From: an uncultured Cytophagales bacterium
GTDB lineage: Bacteria > Bacteroidota > Bacteroidia > Cytophagales > Amoebophilaceae
Length of the DNA stretch: 64,000 nucleotides
Direction: 5' to 3'
Assembly: GCA_946409305.1 (NCBI GenBank)
Contig: CAMJVU010000001.1
Location: 1-64,000 of the forward strand
Position 1 is the stretch's first letter. Every line of letters begins with the position of its first letter. The position numbers and the translations under genes were made by a program. Shown here piece by piece: positions 39,520 through 50,228 of this stretch. The notes below the pieces were generated by a model, which was not told the DNA's origin, made no database searches, and was given only the letters and a program-made list of their open reading frames with translations.

Positions 39520-39801
39520 ATGAAGACAAGTAAAGTAAAACGTTTCGTTTGCGGAGCGTTAGCAGCACAGGGTATTGTGGTTGTTTATGGTAATAGTTCT
39601 GGTCCTGATGTGAGTGGTTTAGCTGCTTTAATTGATAAGGCGTTAGGGAATGAGTCAGGTGAAGTATTAGATGAAGAAACGAAGAAAGTTGCAGGTGAGG
39701 CAGAAGAGGCTTTTCGTGAGTTTAGTATTGGCTGTGCGAACGCGTGTGTGCCGGGAGATGTGCAGGGTCCCATAGATGAAAGCGTTGAGGTGACTGAATG
39801 A
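39520..39801 (+). CDS. Small secreted protein with shared leader
   Basis: 93 residues from ATG 39520 (ATG-like upstream start 39493 adds 9). Leader MKTSKVKRFVCGALAAQG then IVVVYGN, the same as in the genes at 3854 and 24462. The mature part is acidic, helical (VLDEETKKVAGEAEEAFREF) and ends in two Cys near GCANACVPG. GC content is higher than its neighbours by eye. Unknown function. Confidence 0.6.
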   Translation: MKTSKVKRFVCGALAAQGIVVVYGNSSGPDVSGLAALIDKALGNESGEVLDEETKKVAGEAEEAFREFSIGCANACVPGDVQGPIDESVEVTE

Positions 39802-39826
39802 GAGTGGGTAAATAGTGTTGTGAGGT

Positions 39827-39862
39827 CCGTGGCGATTTTCGCCTGGAGTTTCTTTTTTTTTC
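39827..39862 (+). terminator. Hairpin with T-run after the small secreted gene
   Basis: GGCG-ATTTT-CGCC stem (outer CC/GG adds two pairs with a bulge), followed within a few bases by a nine-T run interrupted only by C. Reads as a rho-independent terminator for the gene ending at 39801; atpD approaches from the other strand and ends at 39999. Confidence 0.5.
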
Positions 39863-39998
39863 GTTCGTTGCTTATTTTTATTTTATTGAGTGGGTGAATT
39901 TTGAAGTTGTTGTGTCCAACTTACACATTTTTAGTGGAGTTTACGAAATGATATCCCCCTACATCGATAACCCTCTATGTAGTAATAGTAAAATGCCA

Positions 39999-41495
<1,497 letters not shown>

Positions 41496-41562
41496 TCAGG
41501 TTAATCTATTATTTAGTCTGTTACAAAATATTGGATATAGCTTTGACAATACTAGATAATAA

Positions 41563-43710
41563 TTATTGCAACTCTAAGTTGTGATAGACAATGCCTCTTT
41601 TGTTTAGTATTTCTATATATTCGTTAGTAATCTCTGGAATGAAGGGATTTAATATTTTCATCAAATCATAAAATATCAAATAAAACATTTCTACGGTTAT
41701 CTTATCTATCTGCCTATTTTCCCTACGTCCTGGGTGTCTTAAGATATCTAACAAGTTGCGAAACATTAAACACAATTTTCCCATGATCGTTTTATTGTTT
41801 TTCCTCATTTCTTTTGGCTTAGCCTGTTCCAAATAGAATGAACAGAATCTATCCCAAAATAGTTTATAAGCTATCATTGCCGCTTCGTTGATTCTGTATT
41901 CTCTAAATTTTTGTTTCATCTCTTTTTTAGTTGTTGAGATTTCGTTTAAAAGTGAATTAATAAGATCTTTTTTAATACATTGCCTTCCTTGATATTCTTT
42001 TTCTATATTCGCTAAATTTATTTTACCGACTTGTTCTTCCCAAATACCTAAAAGGCGATATGCGTTCTTTATCTTTGTACAAAAATTCCTTCCTTGTTTG
42101 CACAGGTGTTCGTCATATTTTAAATCATTTCCAGCTTGAGTACTCAATAATAAACCAAAACGTACACCATCAGATCCGTATTTACTTATTAAATCCAAAG
42201 GATCAGGTGAGTTTCCAAGTGATTTGGACATTTTACGGCCTTGAGAATCTCTAATAATGCCAGTAAAATATACATTTTTAAATGGAATAGTCTTATTCAA
42301 ATAAATGCTCATCATTATCATTCTTGCGACCCAGAAAAATATTATGTCTGGACCTGTAACTAAATCGTCTGTTGGTTCTTTTAACCCATCTGTGACTATT
42401 ATTGGCCATAATCCAGCTGAAAACCATGTGTCCAAAACATCAGGATCTTGTTTGATTTCAGAAATGTCACAACCAAATATTTTTTGTGCTTCTTCGATGT
42501 TATGTGCAGCACAACATTTGTCACCAAAGTAGTAAACAGGAATTCTGTGCCCCCACAATAACTGACGAGAAATGCACCAATCTTGCACATTCTCAAGCCA
42601 TGATTTATAAATATTGACAAACCTGTCAGGATGAAATTTTATTTCATTATTCAAAACGACATCTAAGGCAGGTTTAGCTAATTCTTTCATTTTGACGAAC
42701 CATTGTTCCGATAAACGTGGTTCAACGATACTATTACTACGTTCAGAATATCCCACACGTGTTGAATATTGTTCTACCTTTTCTAGCAATCCTTTTTGTT
42801 CAAGATTAGTCTTAATCTGTTTTCTGGCTTCAAATCTGTCTAATCCACAATATTCTCCACATACGCTATTGAGAGTTCCGTCCTCATTCAAAATATTTAT
42901 TTTTTCCAGATTATATTTTTCTCCAAGTTTGTAATCATTGAAGTCGTGAGCAGGAGTTACTTTAAGACAGCCGGTTCCAAAGTCCTTGTCAACATATTCA
43001 TCAGTAATTATCGGTATTCCACGCTCAACCATTGGAATAATAACTTTTTTACCGATTATGTTTTTATAACGTTCATCGTTTGGATTAACGCAAATGGCTA
43101 CGTCTCCAAATATGGTTTCTGGACGAGATGTGGCAACAGTTATATATTCATCACTATCTGTGATTTTATATTTTATGTAGAATAATTGTCCTTGACAATC
43201 TTTGTAAATAACTTCTTCGTCTGAGAGTGCAGTTTTGTTCTGTGAATCCCAATTGATCATCTTTATTGATTTATAGATTAATCCATCGTTGTACATTTTT
43301 ACAAATGTATCAATAACAATATCTGATGCTTTTTGATCTAATGTAAATGTTAACTTATCCCAGTTACAAAGACAATTGAGTTTTTTTATTTGATCTAATA
43401 TTGTTGAACCATATTTTTCTTTCCATTCCCAACAATGTTTCAGAAATTCATCTCTTGAAAGATCTTGTTTTTTTATTCCTTGTTTTTTTAAGAAGTCGAT
43501 AACTTTATTTTCTGTGGCTATAGCGGCATGGTCAAGACCAGGATACCAACAAACATCTTTATCATAGTTCTTTGCTCTACGTATCAAGACATCTTGTATT
43601 GTCATGTTTAATGCATGACCCATGTGTAGCACTCCTGTAACGTTAGGAGGTGGCATTATGATGGAGTAATTATTCGAAGTTTTACTATTAGTATTCATAT
43701 CAATGTTCAT
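41563..43710 (-). CDS. valS: Valyl-tRNA synthetase, compact form
   Basis: Charges tRNA-Val. Class I signatures are complete: MPPPNVTGVLHMGH (HIGH equivalent) and KMSKSLGN; the editing domain with TSRPETIFGD is present. At 715 residues it is far shorter than the usual 870-950. The N-terminus starts directly at the catalytic strand, and the C-terminal coiled-coil arm after the anticodon domain is missing (ends NPFIPEITNEYIEIL-KRG). The 5' part also exists as a decayed duplicate at 44545-44815. Confidence 0.93.
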   Translation of the reverse strand: MNIDMNTNSKTSNNYSIIMPPPNVTGVLHMGHALNMTIQDVLIRRAKNYDKDVCWYPGLDHAAIATENKVIDFLKKQGIKKQDLSRDEFLKHCWEWKEKYGSTILDQIKKLNCLCNWDKLTFTLDQKASDIVIDTFVKMYNDGLIYKSIKMINWDSQNKTALSDEEVIYKDCQGQLFYIKYKITDSDEYITVATSRPETIFGDVAICVNPNDERYKNIIGKKVIIPMVERGIPIITDEYVDKDFGTGCLKVTPAHDFNDYKLGEKYNLEKINILNEDGTLNSVCGEYCGLDRFEARKQIKTNLEQKGLLEKVEQYSTRVGYSERSNSIVEPRLSEQWFVKMKELAKPALDVVLNNEIKFHPDRFVNIYKSWLENVQDWCISRQLLWGHRIPVYYFGDKCCAAHNIEEAQKIFGCDISEIKQDPDVLDTWFSAGLWPIIVTDGLKEPTDDLVTGPDIIFFWVARMIMMSIYLNKTIPFKNVYFTGIIRDSQGRKMSKSLGNSPDPLDLISKYGSDGVRFGLLLSTQAGNDLKYDEHLCKQGRNFCTKIKNAYRLLGIWEEQVGKINLANIEKEYQGRQCIKKDLINSLLNEISTTKKEMKQKFREYRINEAAMIAYKLFWDRFCSFYLEQAKPKEMRKNNKTIMGKLCLMFRNLLDILRHPGRRENRQIDKITVEMFYLIFYDLMKILNPFIPEITNEYIEILNKRGIVYHNLELQ

Positions 43711-43774
43711 ATTTAGTTAATATTAAGAAAGTACTTTTATTATCAGGTTCAGCTAAACGTGCTAGTGTGATGAT

Positions 43775-44460
43775 ATGAATAAAGTTTTAAAGAAGAACGC
43801 ATTATTTGTTTTTGTAATTTATCCTGTTTTGAATTTAATCGTGCTATACATATGTGTTACTCAAGATCTATTAACTAAAGGTTTTTTATATTGTGTGGGA
43901 CCAACTAGTTTATTGTGGGGAGATGTTGCAATGACATCAGGTCTTATAATTATTTTTTTTTCTTTTAAAGAAAGTAAGGTTGCATTTTTGTGTTGACGAT
44001 TTAAACAGTAAATGTTTAAGAGTCGTTTTAGGAATTGTGATATGTTTTTGTATCACCCTATTGTGCACTATTTTTGAGCTGTGTGTTGGATTGATCGAGT
44101 GTTATTTTTGGGGTCATCAATGTTGGAATTATGAAACTTCATTTTTAAACTACCGTGGGATAATTTGTTTGAGAATGTCATCAATGTTTTTTGTCTCAAT
44201 TTCAGTATTTTACTTTTTTATATAAAATTTTTTTAAAATTGCAGGATTTCGTAAATAACAGCATTTATAATAACTTCAGTAGTTCTAGGAAGTTAATAGT
44301 AATATTGTCTTTGTTTTGGCTATTGTATTTGGTTGATTATGGATCTGGAGTGATCAAGATGTGCATGTTCTATTCGAAGGAAGAAAATAAAGGAAGAATG
44401 TTTTTGCCGTATCTAGAACAAAAGATAATTCTAGATTATCTTGGTTACAAAAATTTATAG
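43775..44460 (+). pseudogene. CmpB-like membrane protein, frameshifted copy
   Basis: Aligns over its whole length with the intact copies at 44888 and 46343: FVFVIYPVLNLIVLY, WGHQCWNYETSFLNYRG and EENKGRMFLPYLEQKIILDY. Two frame changes, near 43985 (short T run) and near 44220 (run of seven T), break it into three frames. Both lie in homopolymers, so sequencing error is possible, although divergence from the other copies suggests it is older and released from selection. Confidence 0.75.
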
Positions 44461-44544
44461 TAATAGTTGAGACGGATGGTTGTACGTAGTTTACAAACTT
44501 TCACATGGTGGTATTGAAAATATCAATAATAATGCTACGTTGTT

Positions 44545-44815
44545 TGCGAGTTTCAATTGATCATTTTTATTTATTTGTAGATTAATCCGTCGTTATGCAT
44601 TTTTATGAACGTACCAATAACAACATCTGATGCTTCTGAGTCTAGGTAAATGTTAAATCAAAGATAATTGGGCTTTTTTATTTTCGAATGTTGCTGAAAG
44701 ACATTTTGTATCGTCATGTTTAATGCATGATACATGTGTAGCATCTCTATAACGTTAAGAGGCGGTATTATGATGGAGTAATTATTCGAAGTTTTATTTC
44801 CGATGTTCATATTCT
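44545..44815 (-). pseudogene. Decayed duplicate of the valS 5' region
   Basis: Matches valS at about 43239-43400 and then 43575-43705 in the same order and orientation, with roughly 170 bases deleted between and many substitutions. It ends at the copy of the valS start. Because MP1 sits between valS and this piece, and MP2 follows it, the unit valS-5'/membrane gene was duplicated in tandem. Confidence 0.85.
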
Positions 44816-44887
44816 ATTTGATGAAAAAAATATTTTTTTGTTAAAACATTTAGATCTAAATCTAATAAACATATTTTATTTTGTAAT

Positions 44888-45586
44888 ATGTCGGAGAATT
44901 TTAGGAAGAACTTTTTGTTTGTTTTTATGGTGTATCCACCTTTGAATTTAATCGTGTTATATTTTCTTGCTACATTTAAACTGTTAAATAATCATTTTTT
45001 ATACTTGACTGGTGTGGAACCCCTTTTATTTGGGGATCCAGCATTTGTTATTGGAGGTATATTGTGTTTTTTCTTTTTAAAAAAAGCAAGGAATGTTTTA
45101 CATGTAGATGAGAGTGAGGGTGTATTTTTTAAAATTATTTTAAATTTTTTTATATCTTTTGTTTTTGCCTTATGTTGTGTATCTTTTGAGTTAATTGGTG
45201 GGCTTGTACAAAATTTTCTTTTTGGACATACAACGTGGAGTTATAGTAATGAATTTTTAAATTATAGGGGAATGATTTGTTTGAAAGTGTTTTTAGTTTT
45301 CTTCTTTTCTGTTTTATTTTTTTCGTTTTTTATTTTTAATTATTTTTTAAGAATAGAAAGTTTTATTAAAAATGAAGTTTACCGTAATGTAGTTGCGTTT
45401 AGGAAAGTGATTATTGTTTTTTCTGTTTTTTGGGTGATACATCTTTTATGCTTTTTGGGCGGATACGTAAATATGTGGTTATTTTACAGAAAAGAGGAGA
45501 ATAAAGATAAACGATTTTTGCCATGGCCAGAACATAAAATAATTATTGATTATATAAGTGACAGGAAAAATAATAAGATTGATTAA
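44888..45586 (+). CDS. CmpB-like (ABC-transporter type IV family) membrane protein, copy 2
   Basis: 232 residues with five or six hydrophobic helices. The block GHTTWSYSNEFLNYRGMICLK resembles the W-Y----N--G-ICL signature of PF06541-type membrane proteins (ABC_trans_CmpB, function unproven); the match is by eye. Charged tail EENKDKRFLP. Bases 45053-45408 look identical to 46508-46863. Confidence 0.65.
   Translation: MSENFRKNFLFVFMVYPPLNLIVLYFLATFKLLNNHFLYLTGVEPLLFGDPAFVIGGILCFFFLKKARNVLHVDESEGVFFKIILNFFISFVFALCCVSFELIGGLVQNFLFGHTTWSYSNEFLNYRGMICLKVFLVFFFSVLFFSFFIFNYFLRIESFIKNEVYRNVVAFRKVIIVFSVFWVIHLLCFLGGYVNMWLFYRKEENKDKRFLPWPEHKIIIDYISDRKNNKID
45053..45408 (+). repeat. Homogenised tract, shared with 46508-46863
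   Basis: About 356 bases with no difference visible between the two CmpB-like genes, while the sequences on both sides differ clearly. Partner copy: 46508-46863, same orientation, about 1.46 kb apart. Confidence 0.85.
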
Positions 45587-45656
45587 GCTACATAGACGAT
45601 AGAAACTAATGTGTTTTCAGTTCAAGAATATGTAAACTATGTAGATTCCTTTCTAT

Positions 45657-46307
45657 CTATAGTTTTTTGTTTATTCCCGTTTGGTACATTTTTTTTATAA
45701 TCAACCACATTATTTCACACAGGAGTATTGCTGCAAAAACATCAATGATCCCGTGTTGTTTTGTGAAAACTGTTGAACAACATATCAAAAAAGAAATTAT
45801 AAAAACTAGCATCTTGGATTTTAGACTTACATTCTTAGAATTTTTGTAAAGTAAATAAATATTCCATGAAGAAAAACAATGTTCTGATGGGAAGGCATTG
45901 CCAATATCAACTGAGTAAATAAAGTTTAATATTACATCGAAAATATTATGGTTGGGCAATACATCTCTAGCAACATAGGTTGGATATATTACGAATACGA
46001 GAAAAAATATTAATAATTCAATGATTTTAATAAGAATAAAACTTCGAAACAATATTTTATCCCTAATTCCTATAAATATCGGTGCAATGAAAACAAAAAA
46101 GTACCATGAAAAATAAAATATTACGAATGTATTTATACGTGGAATGTAATTGTCAAATTGGATTAGAATGTTAGTTTTATATAGTTGAAAATGATTAACA
46201 ATAAGACCTGACATGAAATATAAAGAAAATCCTAAAAAATTTACAATAACTGTTGATAAGATAACATTCTTGTTCTTTTTAACAAATTCTAACGCGGTAT
46301 GTTCCAT
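45657..46307 (-). CDS. PAP2-type membrane phosphatase/transferase, copy a
   Basis: 216 residues, about six transmembrane helices. PAP2 motifs: NAFPSEHCFSSW (PSxH) and CSTVFTKQHGIIDVF (second His plus Asp). The STVFTKQH-I-DV form resembles the inositol-phosphorylceramide-synthase-like PAP2 subgroup. Acts on lipid phosphates at the membrane; substrate unknown. Lies between the two CmpB-like genes on the opposite strand; paralogue at 48006. Confidence 0.8.
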   Translation of the reverse strand: MEHTALEFVKKNKNVILSTVIVNFLGFSLYFMSGLIVNHFQLYKTNILIQFDNYIPRINTFVIFYFSWYFFVFIAPIFIGIRDKILFRSFILIKIIELLIFFLVFVIYPTYVARDVLPNHNIFDVILNFIYSVDIGNAFPSEHCFSSWNIYLLYKNSKNVSLKSKMLVFIISFLICCSTVFTKQHGIIDVFAAILLCEIMWLIIKKMYQTGINKKL

Positions 46308-46342
46308 GTACTTATGTACTTATAGCTATGCACAAGTGGAGT

Positions 46343-47038
46343 ATGTCGGAGAATTTTAGGAAGAACTTTTTGTTTGTTTTCATGTTATATCCACCTTTGA
46401 ATTTAATCGTGTTATATTTTATTGCTACATTTAAACTGTTAAATGATCATTTTTTATACTTAACTGGTGTGGAACCCCTTTTATTTGGAGATCCATTTAT
46501 TGTTGCTGGAGGTATATTGTGTTTTTTCTTTTTAAAAAAAGCAAGGAATGTTTTACATGTAGATGAGAGTGAGGGTGTATTTTTTAAAATTATTTTAAAT
46601 TTTTTTATATCTTTTGTTTTTGCCTTATGTTGTGTATCTTTTGAGTTAATTGGTGGGCTTGTACAAAATTTTCTTTTTGGACATACAACGTGGAGTTATA
46701 GTAATGAATTTTTAAATTATAGGGGAATGATTTGTTTGAAAGTGTTTTTAGTTTTCTTCTTTTCTGTTTTATTTTTTTCGTTTTTTATTTTTAATTATTT
46801 TTTAAGAATAGAAAGTTTTATTAAAAATGAAGTTTACCGTAATGTAGTTGCGTTTAGGAAAGTAATCATGTTTTTTCTGTTTTTTTGGATAATACATCTT
46901 TTATGTTATCTGGGTGGGAATATTAACATGTGGTTATTCTATAGGAGAGAGGAAAACAAGGATAAACGATTTCTGCCGTATCCAGAACATAAAATAATCA
47001 TTGATTATATCTATTCACAAAAGAAGAAGAGCAGATAA
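46343..47038 (+). CDS. CmpB-like membrane protein, copy 3
   Basis: 231 residues from ATG 46343 (aligned with copy 2; ATG 46328 adds 5). Same helices and motifs as copy 2, with differences only in the first ~55 and last ~55 residues. Divergent from PAP2 copy a; stop abuts the glycosyltransferase stop. Confidence 0.65.
   Translation: MSENFRKNFLFVFMLYPPLNLIVLYFIATFKLLNDHFLYLTGVEPLLFGDPFIVAGGILCFFFLKKARNVLHVDESEGVFFKIILNFFISFVFALCCVSFELIGGLVQNFLFGHTTWSYSNEFLNYRGMICLKVFLVFFFSVLFFSFFIFNYFLRIESFIKNEVYRNVVAFRKVIMFFLFFWIIHLLCYLGGNINMWLFYRREENKDKRFLPYPEHKIIIDYIYSQKKKSR
46508..46863 (+). repeat. Homogenised tract, shared with 45053-45408
   Basis: Second copy of the identical-looking tract; see the entry at 45053. 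Confidence 0.85.
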
Positions 47039-47039
47039 A

Positions 47040-47996
47040 TTAATTAAAAACTTCTCCTTTGTAAAACCCTAGATGGTGCTTGTATAATTTTATCAAATCA
47101 AGGTAAGGATAATTATAATTTTTGTTAAGAAAATACGAACAAACAATGAAAGCTCTAAAATTTTTCCACATAGAAAAAAAATCTCTTTTCAAACTAATGT
47201 TAGAATCATGTAATCTGTGAAAACAAATTATGTCGGCATTATACACTATTTTATTTACTTTTTTATAAATTGAAAGGAACCATGTTGCATCATCTATAAC
47301 ACTGAAGTTTAGGAATTTTACTTTATCGATAATGTCACGTTTATAAATTTTTGTCCATAAATATGGATGGTCCATTTTGTTAGTATTTTTGAAATCATTT
47401 ATTACAATCTGTTTTTCTTTTACTAAACTAAAATCTTTACATATATTTTTAAAACGATCTTTTTGTTTACACTCGGAGTCGCAGAAGTTATTCCAACCAA
47501 AGACTGCCATATCTGCATTATTTTCAGTAATTGATTTATAACATTTTTCACAAGCACCTAAAGAAAAATAATCATCAGAATCTAGGAACATGATGTACTG
47601 TCCTTTTGCAATCGATAATCCCTTATTGCGAGAATCCCCAGAACCTCCGTTATATTTGTCTATAATAACGATTCTATGATCTCCTTGTTGGTATTCAAAT
47701 AATATGTTTAAGCTGTTATCTTTTGAACCATCATTAATACATATTATCTCAATATTTTTAAAAGTTTGATTAATGCAACTGTCTAGACATTCTCGTAGCC
47801 ATGGAGAAGAATTGTAAATTGGGATAATGATGCTTATTTGCGGTTCCTGGGGACAGTCTTCTTTTCTGTAAATTGTCTTCACATTGTCGTTAAAATTTTT
47901 ACGTTTTCTGTTGTAATCGGTAATTATTATTGCACAAAGTAATAAGAAAATAAAAATTAAGGTAAACGAAAAAAGTAATATTTTTTTACAATTCAT
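47040..47996 (-). CDS. Membrane-anchored family 2 glycosyltransferase
   Basis: 318 residues. One N-terminal transmembrane helix (about 5-28), then a GT-A domain: ISIIIPIYNSSPWLRECLDS, CINDGSKDNS, GGSGDSRNKGLSIAKG and the metal-binding MFLDSDDYF. Transfers sugar from an activated donor, most likely to a surface or lipid-linked glycan. Starts 9 bases after PAP2 copy b, so the two are probably cotranscribed, and a PAP2 lipid phosphatase would fit recycling of a lipid carrier. Confidence 0.88.
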   Translation of the reverse strand: MNCKKILLFSFTLIFIFLLLCAIIITDYNRKRKNFNDNVKTIYRKEDCPQEPQISIIIPIYNSSPWLRECLDSCINQTFKNIEIICINDGSKDNSLNILFEYQQGDHRIVIIDKYNGGSGDSRNKGLSIAKGQYIMFLDSDDYFSLGACEKCYKSITENNADMAVFGWNNFCDSECKQKDRFKNICKDFSLVKEKQIVINDFKNTNKMDHPYLWTKIYKRDIIDKVKFLNFSVIDDATWFLSIYKKVNKIVYNADIICFHRLHDSNISLKRDFFSMWKNFRAFIVCSYFLNKNYNYPYLDLIKLYKHHLGFYKGEVFN

Positions 47997-48005
47997 AAAT
48001 CCTAT

Positions 48006-48635
48006 TTAATTAAAACTTTTTGCGCGTTTTTTTATAAAGATCCACAGAAATTCACATAGGAGTATTGCTGCAAAAACATCAATGATCCCGTGTTGTTTTG
48101 TGAAAACTGTTGAACAACATATCAATATGTTTGTTATAAAAACCAATATTTTTACATTTAAACCTATATTCCTAGATTCTTTGTAGGCTAACCAGATATT
48201 CCACGTATCAAAAACATGTCCGGATGGAAAAGCGTTTCCTCCAATGTCATTCGAATAAATAAAGTTTAATACTACGTCGAAAATGTTATGATTCTGCAAC
48301 ATATCTTTACCGACATAAGTTGGAAATAGAATATATATAAAAAATGATATCAATATCTCAATAAGTTTGATTAGAAGAAAATTTTTAAAATTCATTTTAT
48401 GTTTTAGTCCGATATATACTGGAGCAATAAAAACTATTGGGTACCACAAAATATAAAAAATTACGAAGTAACTTACCAGTGGAATATAATTATCTAAATG
48501 AATTAAAACATTAGTTCTAGGTAGTTCAAAATATTTTACAATAAATCCGGCTAAGTTGTATTCACAAAATCCCAAACTCGTTACTAATATTGTTGATAAA
48601 ACAACTTCCTTATTTTTCTTGAAAAATTGTAACAT
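48006..48635 (-). CDS. PAP2-type membrane phosphatase/transferase, copy b
   Basis: 209 residues, paralogue of copy a, with the more standard AFPSGHVFDTWN and CSTVFTKQHGIIDVF motifs. The last ~68 bases of both genes look identical (45721-45788 and 48058-48125), again hinting at homogenisation. Confidence 0.8.
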   Translation of the reverse strand: MLQFFKKNKEVVLSTILVTSLGFCEYNLAGFIVKYFELPRTNVLIHLDNYIPLVSYFVIFYILWYPIVFIAPVYIGLKHKMNFKNFLLIKLIEILISFFIYILFPTYVGKDMLQNHNIFDVVLNFIYSNDIGGNAFPSGHVFDTWNIWLAYKESRNIGLNVKILVFITNILICCSTVFTKQHGIIDVFAAILLCEFLWIFIKKRAKSFN

Positions 48636-48697
48636 GTTTTACTTAGTTTTAAGCTGTTTTATAATACTATAATACTGATAATTCATTGTAAATGATT

Positions 48698-50095
48698 TTA
48701 AGATGAATTATACGTCTTTAATAAATAATCTGCGAAATTTAATAACATAGACTCATTGTATTTTTTTGTAATTATTTGTATTCCAATAGGCATATTCTTA
48801 CCATCTTGTTCCCATGGTATGGAAATAGCTGGTAGTTGTGCTATTGAGGCTAAAGTTGTGAATATGTCTGCATAACACATTTGTGATGAATCCATGTTGT
48901 GATTAAAACCGAACGCAGTTGTTGGGGTTGTAGGCAGTAAGAGAAAATCATATTCATCAAAAACATCGTTCATTTTTTTTATAATGTAATATCTCAACTT
49001 TTTAGCCTTCTCATAATATCCAGATTCCAATACATAGTTCCCTAATAGTATCCTTTTTTTTACTTCAAGGCCGAAACCTTCAGTCCTTGCCTTACACATT
49101 AATTCATCAATGTTTTTATATTCTTTTGGTTTATAACCATATCGAACTCCGTCGTATCTTGCAAGATTAGAACTGGCCTCCGCCGTAGTTAATGTGTAAT
49201 AAACAGGAAGACAATATTGTAAAAAATCCAACGTTATTCCAAGTACTTCATTGTCATTACTTCTCAATGTATCAAAAACATTTAGTAATGCATCATATAT
49301 TTCTTTTTGCAGGCCTTCATAGTTAACTGCATTTTTTAGATATGCTATTTTGAATTTTTGTTTATCGATATGTTTACAGTCAACGAATTTTTCGTTATAG
49401 GCAGTACAGTCGAATTCATCTGGGCCAGATATAACTTCAAAAACTGAACGTACATTTTCTATATTCTTCCCAATAATTCCCATTGTGTCAAAAGAGGAAG
49501 CATAGGCAATCATTCCATGTCTTGATATTATACCATACGATGGTTTAAATCCTATAACTCCACAGAAAGCTGCAGGTTGACGTATAGATCCTCCTGTGTC
49601 AGTTCCTAACGATACGTGACACATATCTTGCTGTACTGCTACTGCAGATCCACCTGATGACCCACCAGGAACTTTGTTAATGTCTAATCCATTTCTTACT
49701 GGTCCGTAAATTGAATGTTCATTCGAAGATCCCATTCCAAACTCGTCACAATTTTGATGTCCTATTATTAGAGCGTCTTCTCCCAATATTCTTTCTACTG
49801 CTGTCGCACTAAATGTTGACACGAAACCATCTAGTATTTTGCTTGCTGCCTGAACGGGATGATCTTTATAACAGATTAGGTCCTTAAGTCCTACTATCAT
49901 TCCGCATAACTTCCCTGTTGGCTGCCCATTATCTATTTTTTTTCTTATAGCTTCAAATTGTTTTTGTACATCATCTTCATATACTCTAACAAATGCATTC
50001 AATGTACTATTTTTTTTCTTGATATTGCTAATTGATTCTTCTATATTTTTTTTTATATGATCAATACAAATACTGTTCAAAACGCTTGTATTCAT
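48698..50095 (-). CDS. gatA: Glutamyl-tRNA(Gln) amidotransferase subunit A
   Basis: Amidase subunit that makes Gln-tRNA from Glu-tRNA. About 465 residues from ATG 50095 (50119 adds 8). Ser-cisSer-Lys triad: Lys in GLKDL, GGSSGGSAVAV and GTDTGGSIRQP. gatB and gatC are not in the window. Confidence 0.96.
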   Translation of the reverse strand: MNTSVLNSICIDHIKKNIEESISNIKKKNSTLNAFVRVYEDDVQKQFEAIRKKIDNGQPTGKLCGMIVGLKDLICYKDHPVQAASKILDGFVSTFSATAVERILGEDALIIGHQNCDEFGMGSSNEHSIYGPVRNGLDINKVPGGSSGGSAVAVQQDMCHVSLGTDTGGSIRQPAAFCGVIGFKPSYGIISRHGMIAYASSFDTMGIIGKNIENVRSVFEVISGPDEFDCTAYNEKFVDCKHIDKQKFKIAYLKNAVNYEGLQKEIYDALLNVFDTLRSNDNEVLGITLDFLQYCLPVYYTLTTAEASSNLARYDGVRYGYKPKEYKNIDELMCKARTEGFGLEVKKRILLGNYVLESGYYEKAKKLRYYIIKKMNDVFDEYDFLLLPTTPTTAFGFNHNMDSSQMCYADIFTTLASIAQLPAISIPWEQDGKNMPIGIQIITKKYNESMLLNFADYLLKTYNSS

Positions 50096-50228
50096 AACAT
50101 TACACTTCCACTTATCCAATCAAACTAAAAACCAATGAAACATCTATAAATGATCATCAAAAAAATTAAACTTCAACTTTAACCTCTAGATACGTTACCT
50201 CAATCATTTACAATAAATATGATAAAAT

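Noticed and set aside
39959-39982. Short CTACAT/ATGTAG inverted repeat before the atpD stop
   Set aside because: Six pairs with a 12-base loop and no T-run; too weak to call a terminator.
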